From contig NZ_CP007151.1 in the NCBI RefSeq assembly GCF_000830985.1, positions 1,860,001 through 1,924,000 of the forward strand: a stretch of DNA of 64,000 nucleotides, written 5' to 3'. The position numbers and the translations under genes were made by a program. This DNA comes from Marinobacter similis (GTDB lineage: Bacteria > Pseudomonadota > Gammaproteobacteria > Pseudomonadales > Oleiphilaceae). The notes beneath the pieces are model-generated. The model was not told where the DNA came from, made no database searches, and was given only the letters and a program-made list of their open reading frames with translations. Of the stretch, positions 27,520-37,430 are shown in pieces; position 1 is the first letter of the stretch, and every line of letters begins with the position of its first letter.

Positions 27520-28912
27520 ATGCATATTCATATCCTGGGAATCTGTGGCACCTTCATGGGCAGCCTCGCGGTACTGGCCCGGGAGCTCGGTCATACGGTG
27601 ACCGGCTCCGATCAGGGCGTGTACCCGCCGATGAGCACCCAGCTACAGGCCCAGGGCATTCGGTTGATGGAAGGCTATAGCGCCGATCATTTAGAGCCTA
27701 AACCCGACCTGGTGCTGGTCGGTAATGCCATGTCCCGCGGTAATGCCGAAGTGGAGGCGGTGCTTAACCGGAACATCGATTACATGTCGGGGCCGGAGTG
27801 GCTGGCCCGGGAAGTGCTGCGGCATCGTTGGGTTCTGGCGGTTGCGGGTACCCATGGAAAAACCACCACCACTTCCATGTTGTTGTGGATTCTGGAGCAG
27901 GCCGGATTCCAGCCCGGTTACCTCGTAGGCGGCGTGCCTAACGATTTCCCGGTGTCGGCGCGGCTCGGAAACAGCGATTTCTTTGTCATCGAGGCGGATG
28001 AATACGACAGTGCATTTTTCGACAAGCGCTCCAAGTTTATCCATTACCGGCCGCACACTCTGATTCTCAATAACCTGGAATTTGACCACGCCGATATCTT
28101 CGACAACGTTGAGGCCATCGAACGACAGTTCCACCACCTGGTGCGCACCGTGCCGTCCCAGGGCCTGGTGATTCGCCCGGCCGTGGACTCGCATCTGGAC
28201 AATGCCCTGGAGCTGGGGTGCTGGAGTCCGGTTCAGGACACCGCCATTGGCAGTGAAACGCCCCGAACCTGCGACTGGCGAGCTGAGCTGCTTTCTGAGG
28301 ACGGTAGCCGGTTTATGGTGATTCACCATGAGCAGCCGGTGGCCACCCTGAAGTGGTCGCAGACCGGCATGCACAATGTGCGCAATGCGCTGTCTGCCAT
28401 CGCCGCAGCGCGCCATGTGGCATCACGCCGGACCATGCTGTTGCAGCCCTGTGCCGGTTCTCCGGCGTCAAGCGGCGCATGGAGTTGCTGGCTGATGTGG
28501 GCGGCGTCCGGGTCTACGATGACTTTGCCCATCATCCAACCGCGATCGCGACCACACTTGAAGGCTTGCGAGCGCAGGTCGGTGACGAGCCGATTGTGGC
28601 GTTGATCGAGCCGCGCTCCAACACCATGAAGCAGGGTGTGCACCAGCAGACACTGCTGCCTAGCGCGGCCATGGCAGACCGGGTGCTTTGGGCTAACCTC
28701 AACAACATGGATTGGCTGCCGGCACTGGTCGCCGAGTGGCAAGCCGCGCATGAAGATGAGGGGCGGCACCGGGTCGAGGCCTCAGTCGAAGCCCTGATTG
28801 GCCAGGTGTTGGACGATCTGCCGCGCCTTGCCACATTGTGATTATGAGCAACGGCGGTTTTGGCGGTATCCACGGTAAACTTGTTGCCGAACTCGAGCGT
28901 ATTCAGGGCTGA
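27520..28912 (+). CDS. mpl: UDP-N-acetylmuramate:tripeptide ligase Mpl, two frameshifts
   Basis: Reattaches recycled L-Ala-gamma-D-Glu-meso-DAP to UDP-MurNAc in the cytoplasm. The Mur ligase layout is complete: MHIHILGICGTFMGSLA, the ATP loop AGTHGKTTTTSMLLW, FDKRSKFIHYRP, then FSGVKRRMELL, DDFAHHPTAI and the C-terminal MSNGGFGGIH. One base is missing near 28420 (restores RHVGITPDHAV) and another near 28830 (restores GHIVIMSNGG). The corrected protein is about 464 residues, near the E. coli 457. The start ATG 27520 is exactly the family start. The next gene, ubiX, begins 35 bp later. Confidence 0.92.
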
Positions 28913-28947
28913 TTCTTCCGCTATCACACCTATGATCAAGGCGAACC

Positions 28948-29600
28948 ATGACTGAAACCGCAGCGCAGGCGCGAACCGTCAATCTGGCTTTTACCGGCGC
29001 ATCGGGTGCCCAGTATGGCATGCGCCTTTTGCAATGCCTGGTGGCGGCGGGTTGTCGGGTCAATGTCATGGTCAGCCGGGCGGCCCAGGTGGTGATTGCC
29101 ACCGAAACCGAGCTGAAACTGCCGGGCACACCGCCGGCTATGCAGGAGTTCCTGACCGACTGGGCGGACGCCAGGCCCGGGCAGATTCTGGTATTCGGAC
29201 GTGACGACTGGTTTGCGCCACCGGCGTCCGGGTCCGGTGAAAAAGCCCCGCTGGTGGTGTGCCCATGCAGTACCGGCACCTTGTCAGCGCTGGCCACCGG
29301 CGCCAGCGACAACCTGATTGAGCGGGCCGGCGACGTCGCCTGAAAGAGCGCCGGCAGCTGATATTGGTGCCCCGGGAGGCGCCGTTCTCCGAGGTGCACC
29401 TGGAGAACATGCTGAAGCTGACCCGAATGGGCGCGGTCATCATGCCGGCCAGCCCCGGCTTCTACCATAAGCCGGACTCGGTCCAGGATCTGGTCGACTT
29501 TATCGTTGCCCGCCTGTTGGACCACCTCGGAATTGCTCAGGACCTGATGCCGCGCTGGGGCGAAGCCCGCTCGGAGAGTAAGCGTAACAGTCAGGACTGA
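28948..29600 (+). CDS. ubiX: Flavin prenyltransferase UbiX, one-base frameshift
   Basis: Makes prenylated FMN, the cofactor of the UbiD decarboxylase in ubiquinone synthesis. About 217 residues after correction. The flavoprotein start [18 protein letters not shown], the [14 protein letters not shown] loop, and the C-terminal [21 protein letters not shown] are diagnostic. A C is missing after 29340; restoring it reads GDVALKERRQL through the apparent TGA. Positioned between mpl and the acyl-CoA dehydrogenase, probably in one transcript with mpl. Confidence 0.92.
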
Positions 29601-29720
29601 CGCCGGCCGCCGATGGTTTTGGTCAGCCCGATTGATGGTTTTCACCATTGAGTGAAACGGCCGCCCGGCCGAGACTTGGTGAACGACAATCACAATACGG
29701 GTTACTCACCGAGGTTCACC

Positions 29721-30860
29721 ATGATTCCACGTACACTATTCGACGCCGATCTCGAAGGCTTCCGCGATTCCGTCCGTAAATTCCTTGAGCAGGAGGCGGC
29801 ACCCTACCACGAGCAGTGGGAGAAAGACGGCCAGGTCAGTCGTGAGCTGTGGCGCAAGGCCGGTGAGCTGGGCTTTTTGTGCCCGACCATGCCGGAAGAG
29901 TACGGTGGAGTAGGTGCGGATTTTCGCTACAGCGCGGTGGTCATGGAGGAAGTTGCCTACGCCGGGCTGACCGGCATCGGCTGGGGCCTGCACTCTGACA
30001 TCGTGGCGCCGTACATTCTGAATTACGGCTCGGAAGAACAGAAGCAGCACTACCTGCCCAAGCTTGTCTCCGGTGAGATGGTCACCGCCATCGCCATGAC
30101 CGAGCCCGGTGCCGGGTCCGATCTGCAGGGCGTAAAGACCACGGCGGTCAAGAACGGCGACCACTATGTACTGAACGGCTCCAAAACCTTCATCACCAAC
30201 GGCCAGCTGGCGGACCTGGTGATCGTGGTCGCCAAGACCGACCCGAAAGCGGGCGCCAAGGGGACGAGCTTGCTGTTGGTTGAGGCGGCTTGGGAAGGGT
30301 TTGAGAAGGGCCAGAACCTTAACAAGGTAGGTATGAAAGCCCAGGACACGTCGGAACTGTTTTTCCAGGATGTGAAAGTGCCCGCCACCCATCTGCTGGG
30401 TTCCATGGAAGGCCAGGGTTTTGTGCAATTGATGCAGGAGCTGCCGGCTGAGCGCCTGCAGGTGGCGTTGTCGGCGGTTGCCGCTGCGGAGGCTGCATGG
30501 CAGTGGACTCTCGATTACGTGAAAGAGCGTAAGGCCTTCGATAAGCCGGTCATCGCATTCCAGAATGCCCGGTTCAAGATGGCTGAAATGAAGGCTGAAA
30601 TTACCGCCGCGCGCGTGTTCACCGATCGCTGCCTGGAACTGCACCTGGACAAGAAGCTGGATATCCCGACCGCTGCCATGCTCAAGCAGCTGACCACGGA
30701 TCTCCAGTGCAAGGTGATGGATGAATGCGTGCAGTTGCACGGTGGCTACGGCTATATGTGGGAATACCCGATCGCGCGCGCCTGGGCTGATTCCCGGGTG
30801 CAGCGAATCTACGCCGGCACCAACGAAATCATGAAGGAAATTGTTGCCCGCTCGTTCTGA
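29721..30860 (+). CDS. Acyl-CoA dehydrogenase, long-chain/isovaleryl type
   Basis: 379 residues, an FAD enzyme forming the 2,3-double bond of acyl-CoA. Family motifs: MTEPGAGSDLQGV (FAD/substrate), NGSKTFITNG, and the C-terminal QLHGGYGYMWEYPIARAWADSR. The end reads IYAGTNEIMKE: the position used as catalytic base in medium- and short-chain enzymes is Ala. The base is more likely Glu244 in MQELPAERL, as in long-chain and isovaleryl enzymes. Substrate chain length is not decidable. The ATG at 29721 has GAGG 6 nt upstream. No electron-transfer flavoprotein genes are adjacent. Confidence 0.88.
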   Translation: MIPRTLFDADLEGFRDSVRKFLEQEAAPYHEQWEKDGQVSRELWRKAGELGFLCPTMPEEYGGVGADFRYSAVVMEEVAYAGLTGIGWGLHSDIVAPYILNYGSEEQKQHYLPKLVSGEMVTAIAMTEPGAGSDLQGVKTTAVKNGDHYVLNGSKTFITNGQLADLVIVVAKTDPKAGAKGTSLLLVEAAWEGFEKGQNLNKVGMKAQDTSELFFQDVKVPATHLLGSMEGQGFVQLMQELPAERLQVALSAVAAAEAAWQWTLDYVKERKAFDKPVIAFQNARFKMAEMKAEITAARVFTDRCLELHLDKKLDIPTAAMLKQLTTDLQCKVMDECVQLHGGYGYMWEYPIARAWADSRVQRIYAGTNEIMKEIVARSF

Positions 30861-30863
30861 TCG

Positions 30864-30894
30864 ATAACCCCCGGTGCCGCGCGCCGGGGGTTAT
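30864..30894 (+). terminator. Strong hairpin after acyl-CoA dehydrogenase
   Basis: ATAACCCCCGG pairs perfectly with CCGGGGGTTAT (11 bp) around a 9-nt loop, starting 3 bp after the stop codon. The U tract is poor (TTATAC), so it may terminate or mainly protect the mRNA end. Confidence 0.6.
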
Positions 30895-31003
30895 ACAGGT
30901 TGAGTTACCAAAGTTTACAAATTGCCAAACCTATCAAGGTCTCCCGTTCCCACATCCCTTAGAGTGTCGGCACAACCTCTAACAAGGATAAACGGTTGCC
31001 GTG

Positions 31004-32916
31004 ATGAAGCCTCCCCATTGCCCCAGTGTGTCACTTCTGGTTCTCGCCCTCGGTCTGGCCGGGTGTGGCGAGGAATCCGACAACCTGCCTGTCGATGGCA
31101 GAGACTTTGACGGTGTCGAATACAGCGAACCGGTGGCCTACACCGGCAAGGCCATCGATGGTTACCTGATCAACGCCCGGGTCTGGCTCGATATGGACGG
31201 CGACGGCCAGCACACCCCGGGGCCGATGACGATTACCCTGGATAACGGCGCAGAAGTGGTGCTTGAAGCCGGCGAGCCGACGGCAATGTCGGGTGAAAAC
31301 GGCGACTTTGCCCTCGATGTGGCCGAACTCGAGCAGGATCCGGAAGTAGGGCCGGACCTCGATCCCCGGGATTACCCGCTGCACGCCCTGGCGCTGCCGG
31401 GCAAGACCCTGGAGCAAACGCCGGCCGGGAATGTTGCGGTTGCCAGTGCCTACCTGCTGTCGGCACCGCCCGGGGTGCGCAATGTCACGCCCCTGACAAC
31501 CCTGGCCAGATTTCGGGCCTTGGCTGGGCTGGCAGAAGGGTCCACGCATAATCTTCCGGAAGGTCTGGTGGGGATGAACCTCCGGCGGGATTACGTCCAG
31601 GCGAAAGACGAGCGTGCCCACGCGTACGCCCGGGCACTGGCCCGGTTCATGGCGAGTCAGATTCCAGATGGCTATAACCAACTGTTGGCCAATGCCGGCA
31701 GCACCGGGACCGAGCGTTATCTGAGCGCAGATGCGGCGGTTTTGCTGGGGGTGTCGTTGGCGCAGCATGCCCCTGACATCGTGAATATCGTCGATGAAGT
31801 GGCCGGCAGCGAATACGCCACCGTGGCGGTGGAATCGTTGGTGTTGCCGGAAGTTGCTCTGGAACTCAGTAATCCGACCTTGCTGACTCGTCAGTACATA
31901 CTTGCCCAGCCGACGTTGTCAGCCGACCTGCCAACCGGCGTGTCGGATCTGAAACAGTCGGCGGAACTGTTGTTTGACTACAACGAGGCAGGGCAGCTCC
32001 AGTCCATTTCGGCCAATGGCTGTCTGGCGCCATCGATGCCAGAGCTGGCTCGACTGGTTGCGGTTGATGGCTATGTTTCCGGGCTCGCTACTCAATGGTT
32101 CCCCTCGGCGGCGCTGTCTGAGCAGAGTGTGATTAATTACGACAATCCCGGCATCGATGAGCGGCTCGTTTTCGACTGGGCCAAGGATCAGATCCATTTC
32201 GAAACGGCGACCACCTGCCATGAGCATGAGGGCATCTTTGCTGGGTCCAGCGAGTTGGGTGGCAATCCGGAGGTGACCTACAGCTGGACAATTGATGGCG
32301 ACGACCGGGTTGAGCTTGAGGCTCGCATTTTCCGGCCTGATGGCTCCGTGCTGACCAAGCGGACTCTTGCGTCAGGATCCATTGCAGATGAAATCGCCGG
32401 CTTTGTCCCTCACACCCTGAGCGAGGGCGCGACTGAGTTGATGTCGTTGCAGTTGGCGGCTACTCGTGAGCAGTGTGAGGTGACGGATGACATGGCTGGG
32501 TTAGATGGCGCGGTCACTGCGGTAGAGCCGTTCACGTACTCGGGCTACGAGCCGCAGCCAGTGTCATTCAGCGATCTGGAAATGGAGCTGGACACCCGCA
32601 CGCTATTAGATCCCGGCACCAATGGCGAGGTCACATTCAATCGTTTACTGCGTTACGGCTTCCTGGATCCACAAACTGCCGGTCTGAGCAACGTGGATTC
32701 GACGCGGGGCTTTGAATGGATGATGTACTACCCGCCGGTGGCAAGTTCGGCGTTTGCGCCTGCCCAGCCGAACCTGATCGAGGAGCTTATCTAACTCGGC
32801 ATAACGGCGACAAGCCCTGTGGTCGCGAGTTTGATCGCACGCCAACATCGGCCTACGCACGGGTCGAATACGATTATCAGTCGCTGTCTGATTACCTGAT
32901 AGGGCTGTTGCAGTAG
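31004..32916 (+). CDS. Uncharacterised lipoprotein, frameshifted near its end
   Basis: About 638 residues after correction; family not recognised. A signal peptide with lipobox LAGC (Cys about 23) marks it as a lipoprotein. Residues about 40-75 contain AYTGKAIDGYLINARVWLDM followed by DGDGQHTPG, a calcium-loop-like DxDGD stretch found in carboxypeptidase-regulatory-like domains of surface proteins. The rest is mixed and Ala/Leu-rich without motifs I know. The frame ends at 32794, but adding one base near 32783 continues into a protein-like tail (FDRTPTSAYARVEYDYQSLS) and a stop at 32916. The TTG/GTG/ATG start cluster is resolved to ATG 31004, which directly precedes the signal peptide. Possible outer-membrane surface protein. 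Confidence 0.65.
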
Positions 32917-33009
32917 GTGAGCGCCCACAAGAGATATAACGAAAACAGTCCGGCCACGCAGATCAGCGGGTCGTAGTCGTTTGAAAAATCGTTTGATTTG
33001 GGTAATTCG

Positions 33010-33032
33010 CCATTTCCTGGGGGAGGAAATGG
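33010..33032 (-). terminator. Hairpin at the 3' end of tRNA-Leu
   Basis: CCATTTCCT and AGGAAATGG form a perfect 9-bp stem around five G (33019-33023). The stem includes the encoded CCA of the tRNA, so it would compete with or follow 3' processing. It is placed where the leftward tRNA transcript ends. No T tract. Confidence 0.45.
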
Positions 33033-33116
33033 TGCCGAGGAGAGGACTTGAACCTCCACGGGGTTGCCCCCACTAGCACCTGAAGCTAGCGTGTCTACCA
33101 ATTTCACCACCTCGGC
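33030..33116 (-). tRNA. tRNA-Leu (CAG)
   Basis: 87 nt including an encoded CCA. Acceptor stem GCCGAGG/CCTCGGC is perfect, the D-arm has TGGTAGACAC, the anticodon stem CTAGC/GCTAG closes a loop TTCAGGT with anticodon CAG, a long variable arm (TGGGGGCAACCCCGT) marks a class II tRNA, and the T-arm has GGTTCAAGTCC. It reads CUG leucine codons, frequent in this GC-rich genome. Confidence 0.97.
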
Positions 33117-33377
33117 AGGTGATTTGCAGTTCGTCGTTAGTCAGTTGAAAAACTGGACGTTTCTGCCAGCGGTGAGGTGTGTCCCTCAACCGATGGCGCG
33201 TACTTTAATAATTCCGACAAAAGCTGTCAAACGTTTCGAAAAAGATGGGCAGGTATTTGTGCCTATTCTTCTCCCCTTGTTAGGCAGCTACCCCATCACG
33301 ACGTTATACTGCAACACAAATCTTATACACATGAGCCTTAGAGGCTCGGTATCACAGTAATCATAGAAAGGATCCGA

Positions 33378-35981
33378 ATGGTTTCCAGGAAGAAAGAGCA
33401 TCAGGACCCTCACGCCAATCGTGAGGCCGATAAGTACGAAAATCCTATTCAAAGTCGTGAGTTCATCATCGCCCACTTGAAAGAGAGAGGGGCGCCGGCA
33501 ACTCATGAAACCCTGTGCGACGAGCTGGGGCAAACCTCGCCTGAGGGTGTTGAAGCGCTTCGCCGCCGCCTTATCGCCATGTGTCGTGACGGACAGATGA
33601 TCTGCAACCGTCGTGGTGCTTACCTGCCCATCGAAGAAGCGGACTTGGTAACCGGTCGTATCATCGGTCACAAGGACGGCTTCGGTTTTCTGGTGCCGGA
33701 CGACGGTGGCTCCGACCTGTTCCTGACCGCACGCCAGATGCGCCAGGTCTTTCATGGTGACCGGGTGGCTGCCAGGGTGGATCGGGTTGACGACCGAGGG
33801 CGCCGCGAGGGCGTCATTGTCGAGGTGCTCGAGTACCGTACCAATCAGACTGTAGGCCGGTTTTTCCAGGAAAGCGGTATCAGTTTCGTGGTGCCGGAAA
33901 ATGCCCGTATCAATCACGAAGTGCTGATACCACAGGAGCATGCCGGTGAAGCTCGTCACGGCCAATACGTGGTTGTGGATATTATTCGTCAGCCCAGTGT
34001 GCGAACTCAGCCGTTGGGCAAGATTGTTGAAGTGCTGGGCGAGCATATGGCGCCAGGCATGGAAATTGATGTTGCCATCCGGTCCTACGACATTCCCAAC
34101 AGCTGGCCGCCAGCGTTAGGGGAGCAGGTCGCCAAGATTCCGGATGAGGTCACTGAAAAAGATAAAGAAAACCGGGTTGATATCCGTAACCTCCGGTTGG
34201 TGACCATTGATGATGAGACCGCTCGTGACTTCGACGATGCGGTCTATTGCGAGCCAAGGCCACGGGGTGGTTACCGCCTGCTGGTTGCGATTGCAGACGT
34301 ATCCCATTATGTCCGTCCGGGCTCGCCGCTGGATGATGAGGCGGTAAACCGCAGTACGTCGGTTTACTTCCCGGACCACGTGGTTCCAATGCTGCCCGAG
34401 AAGCTGTCCAACGGTCTGTGCTCGCTGAATCCAGGTGTCGATCGCTTGTGCATGGTGGCCGACATGACCATCAGTGCTTCCGGCAAAATCAGTGGCTACA
34501 GTTTCTATCAGGCGGTGATGTACAGTCATGCCCGGCTTACCTATAACAAGGTGAGCGACATGCTGGAAAATCCCGATACCGAGTCGGGTTATCGTCTGTG
34601 TGAGCAGTACGCTCATGTGCTGCCACAGCTGCACAACCTCTATGGTCTGTATCAATTGCTCCGTAAGGCCCGGACCGAGCGCGGCGCGATTGATTTCGAA
34701 ACCACGGAAACGAAGATTGTCTTCGATGCTGATCGCAAGATTGAAGAGATTGTCCCGGTTACCCGGAACAATGCTCACAAGATCATCGAAGAGTGCATGC
34801 TGTGTGCGAACGTGGCTACCGCCAAGTTCCTCAAGAAGCATAAGCTACCGGCGCTGTACCGGGTTCACGATGGCCCGTCCGAAGAGCGTCTGAATGCAGT
34901 CAGGCTGTTCCTGGGCGAGCTGGGTCTGCAGTTGGGTGGCGGTGATACCCCCAGCTCCGCCGACTACCAGGCATTGCTGTCAGAGATTTCGGATCGCTCC
35001 GATGCCAACGTCATCCAGACGGTCATGTTGCGTTCACTCAGTCAGGCGGTGTACAGCCCGGAGGAAGGCGGTCACTTTGGTCTCGGATTTTCCGGTTATT
35101 CGCATTTCACGTCGCCGATTCGTCGCTACCCTGATTTGATCGCCCACCGGGCCATCAAGTCGGTGATTCACAGCGAGTCAACGTCCAAGGATATTGTGAA
35201 GCCGCCGAAGTCGGATCCGGAGTTGGCGGAATACCCCTACGATTTCGCGCGCATGCAGCAGCTGGGCGAACACACCTCGATGGCCGAGCGCCGCGCCGAC
35301 GACGCCACCCGCGATGTCATGGCCTGGCTCAAATGCGAGTACCTGCGTGATCACGTCGGCGAGGAGTTCGACGGTGTGATTGCGGCCGTGGTGCCGTTCG
35401 GGTTCTTTGTTCAGCTGTCCGGTGTCTATATTGAAGGGCTGGTGCATGTCTCGACGCTCAGCGGTGATTTCTTCCATCACGATTCCGCCAAGCATCGGCT
35501 GATCGGCGAGCGCACGGCCATGAGTTTCCGGCTGGGTGACGAGCTGCGGGTTAAGGTGATGCGAGTCGGTATGGAAGATCGCAAGATCGATCTGGAGCTG
35601 GTCAGTGAGCCGGTGCACCGTAAAGAAGATCGTGACGCGCTCGATATCCCGGATCGTTCGGATGCCAAGAAAGGTCGGCGCAAGGCCGGTGGCAAGTCCG
35701 GAGGCGGCAAGCCAGAGGGCCGTGCGAAAGCTCCAGGCAAGGCGCCGCGGACCGGGGGTTCGGATAAAAAGTCGGACGCCCCGCTGAAGGCGCCCCGGAA
35801 ACGACCTGCGGCCTCCAAGCCCAGTTCCAAGCCCAAGCCGGAAAGCTCGAAGCCGAACCCGGACGAGCCGATGTCTGCTCGGGATGAGCTGGTGGCTCAA
35901 GCCGCCAAGCTGGCCCTGGATAAGGACAAGAAGCCGGGCAAGGACGGTAAAGCCGACAAAAAGCGCAAATCCCGTAAATAA
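33378..35981 (+). CDS. rnr: Ribonuclease R
   Basis: 867 residues. A 3'-5' exoribonuclease that degrades structured RNA, acting in rRNA quality control and trans-translation. Domain order: N-terminal helix-turn-helix (about 25-85), two cold-shock domains (about 90-240), the RNB catalytic domain with DDETARDFDDAVY (metal-binding Asp residues, about 277-289), an S1 domain (about 655-740, GEEFDGVIAAVVPFGFFVQL) and a lysine-rich low-complexity tail of about 125 residues, longer than in many relatives. AAGGA precedes the ATG at 33378. rlmB follows 15 bp later, the classical rnr-rlmB pair. Confidence 0.96.
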   Translation: MVSRKKEHQDPHANREADKYENPIQSREFIIAHLKERGAPATHETLCDELGQTSPEGVEALRRRLIAMCRDGQMICNRRGAYLPIEEADLVTGRIIGHKDGFGFLVPDDGGSDLFLTARQMRQVFHGDRVAARVDRVDDRGRREGVIVEVLEYRTNQTVGRFFQESGISFVVPENARINHEVLIPQEHAGEARHGQYVVVDIIRQPSVRTQPLGKIVEVLGEHMAPGMEIDVAIRSYDIPNSWPPALGEQVAKIPDEVTEKDKENRVDIRNLRLVTIDDETARDFDDAVYCEPRPRGGYRLLVAIADVSHYVRPGSPLDDEAVNRSTSVYFPDHVVPMLPEKLSNGLCSLNPGVDRLCMVADMTISASGKISGYSFYQAVMYSHARLTYNKVSDMLENPDTESGYRLCEQYAHVLPQLHNLYGLYQLLRKARTERGAIDFETTETKIVFDADRKIEEIVPVTRNNAHKIIEECMLCANVATAKFLKKHKLPALYRVHDGPSEERLNAVRLFLGELGLQLGGGDTPSSADYQALLSEISDRSDANVIQTVMLRSLSQAVYSPEEGGHFGLGFSGYSHFTSPIRRYPDLIAHRAIKSVIHSESTSKDIVKPPKSDPELAEYPYDFARMQQLGEHTSMAERRADDATRDVMAWLKCEYLRDHVGEEFDGVIAAVVPFGFFVQLSGVYIEGLVHVSTLSGDFFHHDSAKHRLIGERTAMSFRLGDELRVKVMRVGMEDRKIDLELVSEPVHRKEDRDALDIPDRSDAKKGRRKAGGKSGGGKPEGRAKAPGKAPRTGGSDKKSDAPLKAPRKRPAASKPSSKPKPESSKPNPDEPMSARDELVAQAAKLALDKDKKPGKDGKADKKRKSRK

Positions 35982-35996
35982 CAGGAAGCAGAGTCA

Positions 35997-36734
35997 GTGT
36001 CCGGAGAATTTGTGTTTGGCTGGCACGCGTTTGAGGCTGTCCTCAAGCGTGAGCCCGAGAGGTTGCAGCAGGTCTGGATTCAGACCGGCAGACAGGATAA
36101 GCGCGTCAAAAGCGTGACCGATGCGCTCGATGGTTTGGGCGTGCGCTGGAAGGTGGTTCACCGTCGTGAACTGGATGAGCGCGTCTCTGGTGTGCACCAG
36201 GGTATCGTGGCTGCCGTCAGCGAGAGCCGGGAATGGACCGAAGATGATCTGCTGGCCCAGTTGGCCAGCAGTGACAAGCCGCCGTTCCTGTTGGTACTGG
36301 ATGGCGTCACCGATCCTCATAATCTGGGGGCCTGCATGCGCACCGCCGATGCCGTGGGTGTCCAGGCGGTGATTGTGCCGAAAGACAAGTCCGCGTCCCT
36401 GACGCCTGTCGCTCGAAAGGTAGCCTGTGGCGCCGCGGAAACCGTGCCTTTTGTGCGGGTAACCAACCTTGCCCGGTTCCTGAGAACCCTGAAGGATCAA
36501 GGGGTCTGGTTGATTGGTACTGCCGGTGAGGCGGATGCAACGCTGTTCCAGGCCGACTTCAAGGGGCCGGTCGCGCTGGTGATGGGGGCCGAGGGTAAGG
36601 GCATGCGCCGGCTGACCCGGGAGCATTGTGACCAGCTCATCAATATCCCCATGCTGGGTCATGTCGACAGCCTGAATGTGTCCGTGGCTACGGGTGTTTG
36701 CCTATACCAGGCATTGCGCCAGCGCCTTGGTTAA
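35997..36734 (+). CDS. rlmB: 23S rRNA (guanosine2251-2'-O)-methyltransferase
   Basis: 245 residues (E. coli 243). A SPOUT methyltransferase for G2251 in the peptidyl-transferase P loop. Motif 1 LDGVTDPHNLGACMRTADAVG, motif 2 VMGAEGKGMRRLTRE and motif 3 IPMLGHVDSLNVSVATGVCLYQ form the trefoil knot. The start is GTG 35997 (MSGEFVFGWHAFEAVL); an AGGAAG lies about 10 nt before it. Cotranscribed with rnr. Confidence 0.94.
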   Translation: MSGEFVFGWHAFEAVLKREPERLQQVWIQTGRQDKRVKSVTDALDGLGVRWKVVHRRELDERVSGVHQGIVAAVSESREWTEDDLLAQLASSDKPPFLLVLDGVTDPHNLGACMRTADAVGVQAVIVPKDKSASLTPVARKVACGAAETVPFVRVTNLARFLRTLKDQGVWLIGTAGEADATLFQADFKGPVALVMGAEGKGMRRLTREHCDQLINIPMLGHVDSLNVSVATGVCLYQALRQRLG

Positions 36735-36737
36735 CCC

Positions 36738-36766
36738 TTGCACAGAAGCCCCCGTCCGCCTAGAAT
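36738..36766 (+). promoter_or_regulatory. Probable sigma70 promoter of the rpsF operon
   Basis: TTGCAC (36738-36743) and TAGAAT (36761-36766) are separated by exactly 17 bp, just after rlmB, and would start a leader of about 200 nt. The -10 box matches 5 of 6; the -35 only 3 of 6. Confidence 0.5.
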
Positions 36767-36770
36767 ACGT

Positions 36771-36976
36771 CACCCCTTTTCCAAGGGGTGGCTTCGTGTT
36801 GTCTGCTCGTCAGGCATGCCCAGCCACGCTTTTGATCAAGCCTTTCTCGTAAAGCCTTATTGATAAAGCAAAAAGAAACCGACAGCTAAGGCTGTCACCT
36901 CCTTGCTTTCGCGTTTTGCCGCCGATATTTGAAATGGCGGTCAAAAAGAAAGCTGTTTAAACCGTAGGGAGAACTC
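36771..36976 (+). promoter_or_regulatory. Structured rpsF leader with copy of the 16S rRNA 3' tail
   Basis: Three hairpins precede rpsF: CACCCCTT/AAGGGGTG (36771-36790), GACAGC-TAAG-GCTGTC (36881-36896), and TTTTG-CCGCC/GGCGG-T-CAAAA (36914-36946, one bulged T). Directly after the second stem, TCACCTCCTT (36895-36904) is identical to the end of 16S rRNA that carries the anti-Shine-Dalgarno, and could pair with the rpsF ribosome-binding site AGGGAGA (36966-36972). The S6:S18 complex is known to bind its own mRNA leader in many bacteria; this layout fits autoregulation, but I cannot assign the exact binding motif. Confidence 0.55.
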
Positions 36977-37405
36977 ATGCGTCACTACGAAATCGTTTTC
37001 ATGGTACATCCGGATCAGAGCGAGCAAGTGCCCGCGATGATCGAGCGTTATACCGGCGTCATCACTGAAGATGGCGGTCAGGTACATCGCTTGGAAGATT
37101 GGGGCCGTCGTCACATGGCATACCCGATCAACAAGATTCACAAAGCTCACTACGTGCTGATGAACGTTGAATGTTCACAGGCCGCGATGGACGAGCTGAC
37201 TCACAACTTCCGGTTCAACGATGCCATTATTCGCGAACTGATTCTGCGTCGCGATGAAGCTGTTACCGATCTGTCTCCGATGAAAGCTGCCGAGTCCCGT
37301 GAGGACCGTCGTTCCGGCGGAGACGACCGTCCGCGTCGTTCAGCAGAATCTGATGATCGTCAAAACGACCGTCAGAAAGCTGAGACCCAGGACGAAGAAG
37401 AGTAA
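36977..37405 (+). CDS. rpsF: 30S ribosomal protein S6
   Basis: 142 residues. Binds S18 and helix 23 of 16S rRNA in the platform. [18 protein letters not shown], the [20 protein letters not shown] strand and [13 protein letters not shown] are typical. The C-terminal third (about 100-142) is charged and low-complexity ([13 protein letters not shown]...), ending in EEE, the site of RimK-type glutamate addition in E. coli. First gene of rpsF-rpsR-DUF2232-rplI. RBS AGGGAGA at 36966-36972. Confidence 0.97.
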   Translation: MRHYEIVFMVHPDQSEQVPAMIERYTGVITEDGGQVHRLEDWGRRHMAYPINKIHKAHYVLMNVECSQAAMDELTHNFRFNDAIIRELILRRDEAVTDLSPMKAAESREDRRSGGDDRPRRSAESDDRQNDRQKAETQDEEE

Positions 37406-37430
37406 TTAACCGGAGTTGAGGAGTTAAGTT

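Noticed and set aside
29335..29345. In-frame TGA in ubiX read as selenocysteine
   Set aside because: UbiX has no selenocysteine and no SECIS-like hairpin follows; a missing C restores the family sequence.
32892..33110. 72-codon leftward open frame beginning MVKLVDTLASGASGG
   Set aside because: It is a translation of tRNA-Leu and its flank; this peptide start is a well-known artefact over leucine tRNA genes.
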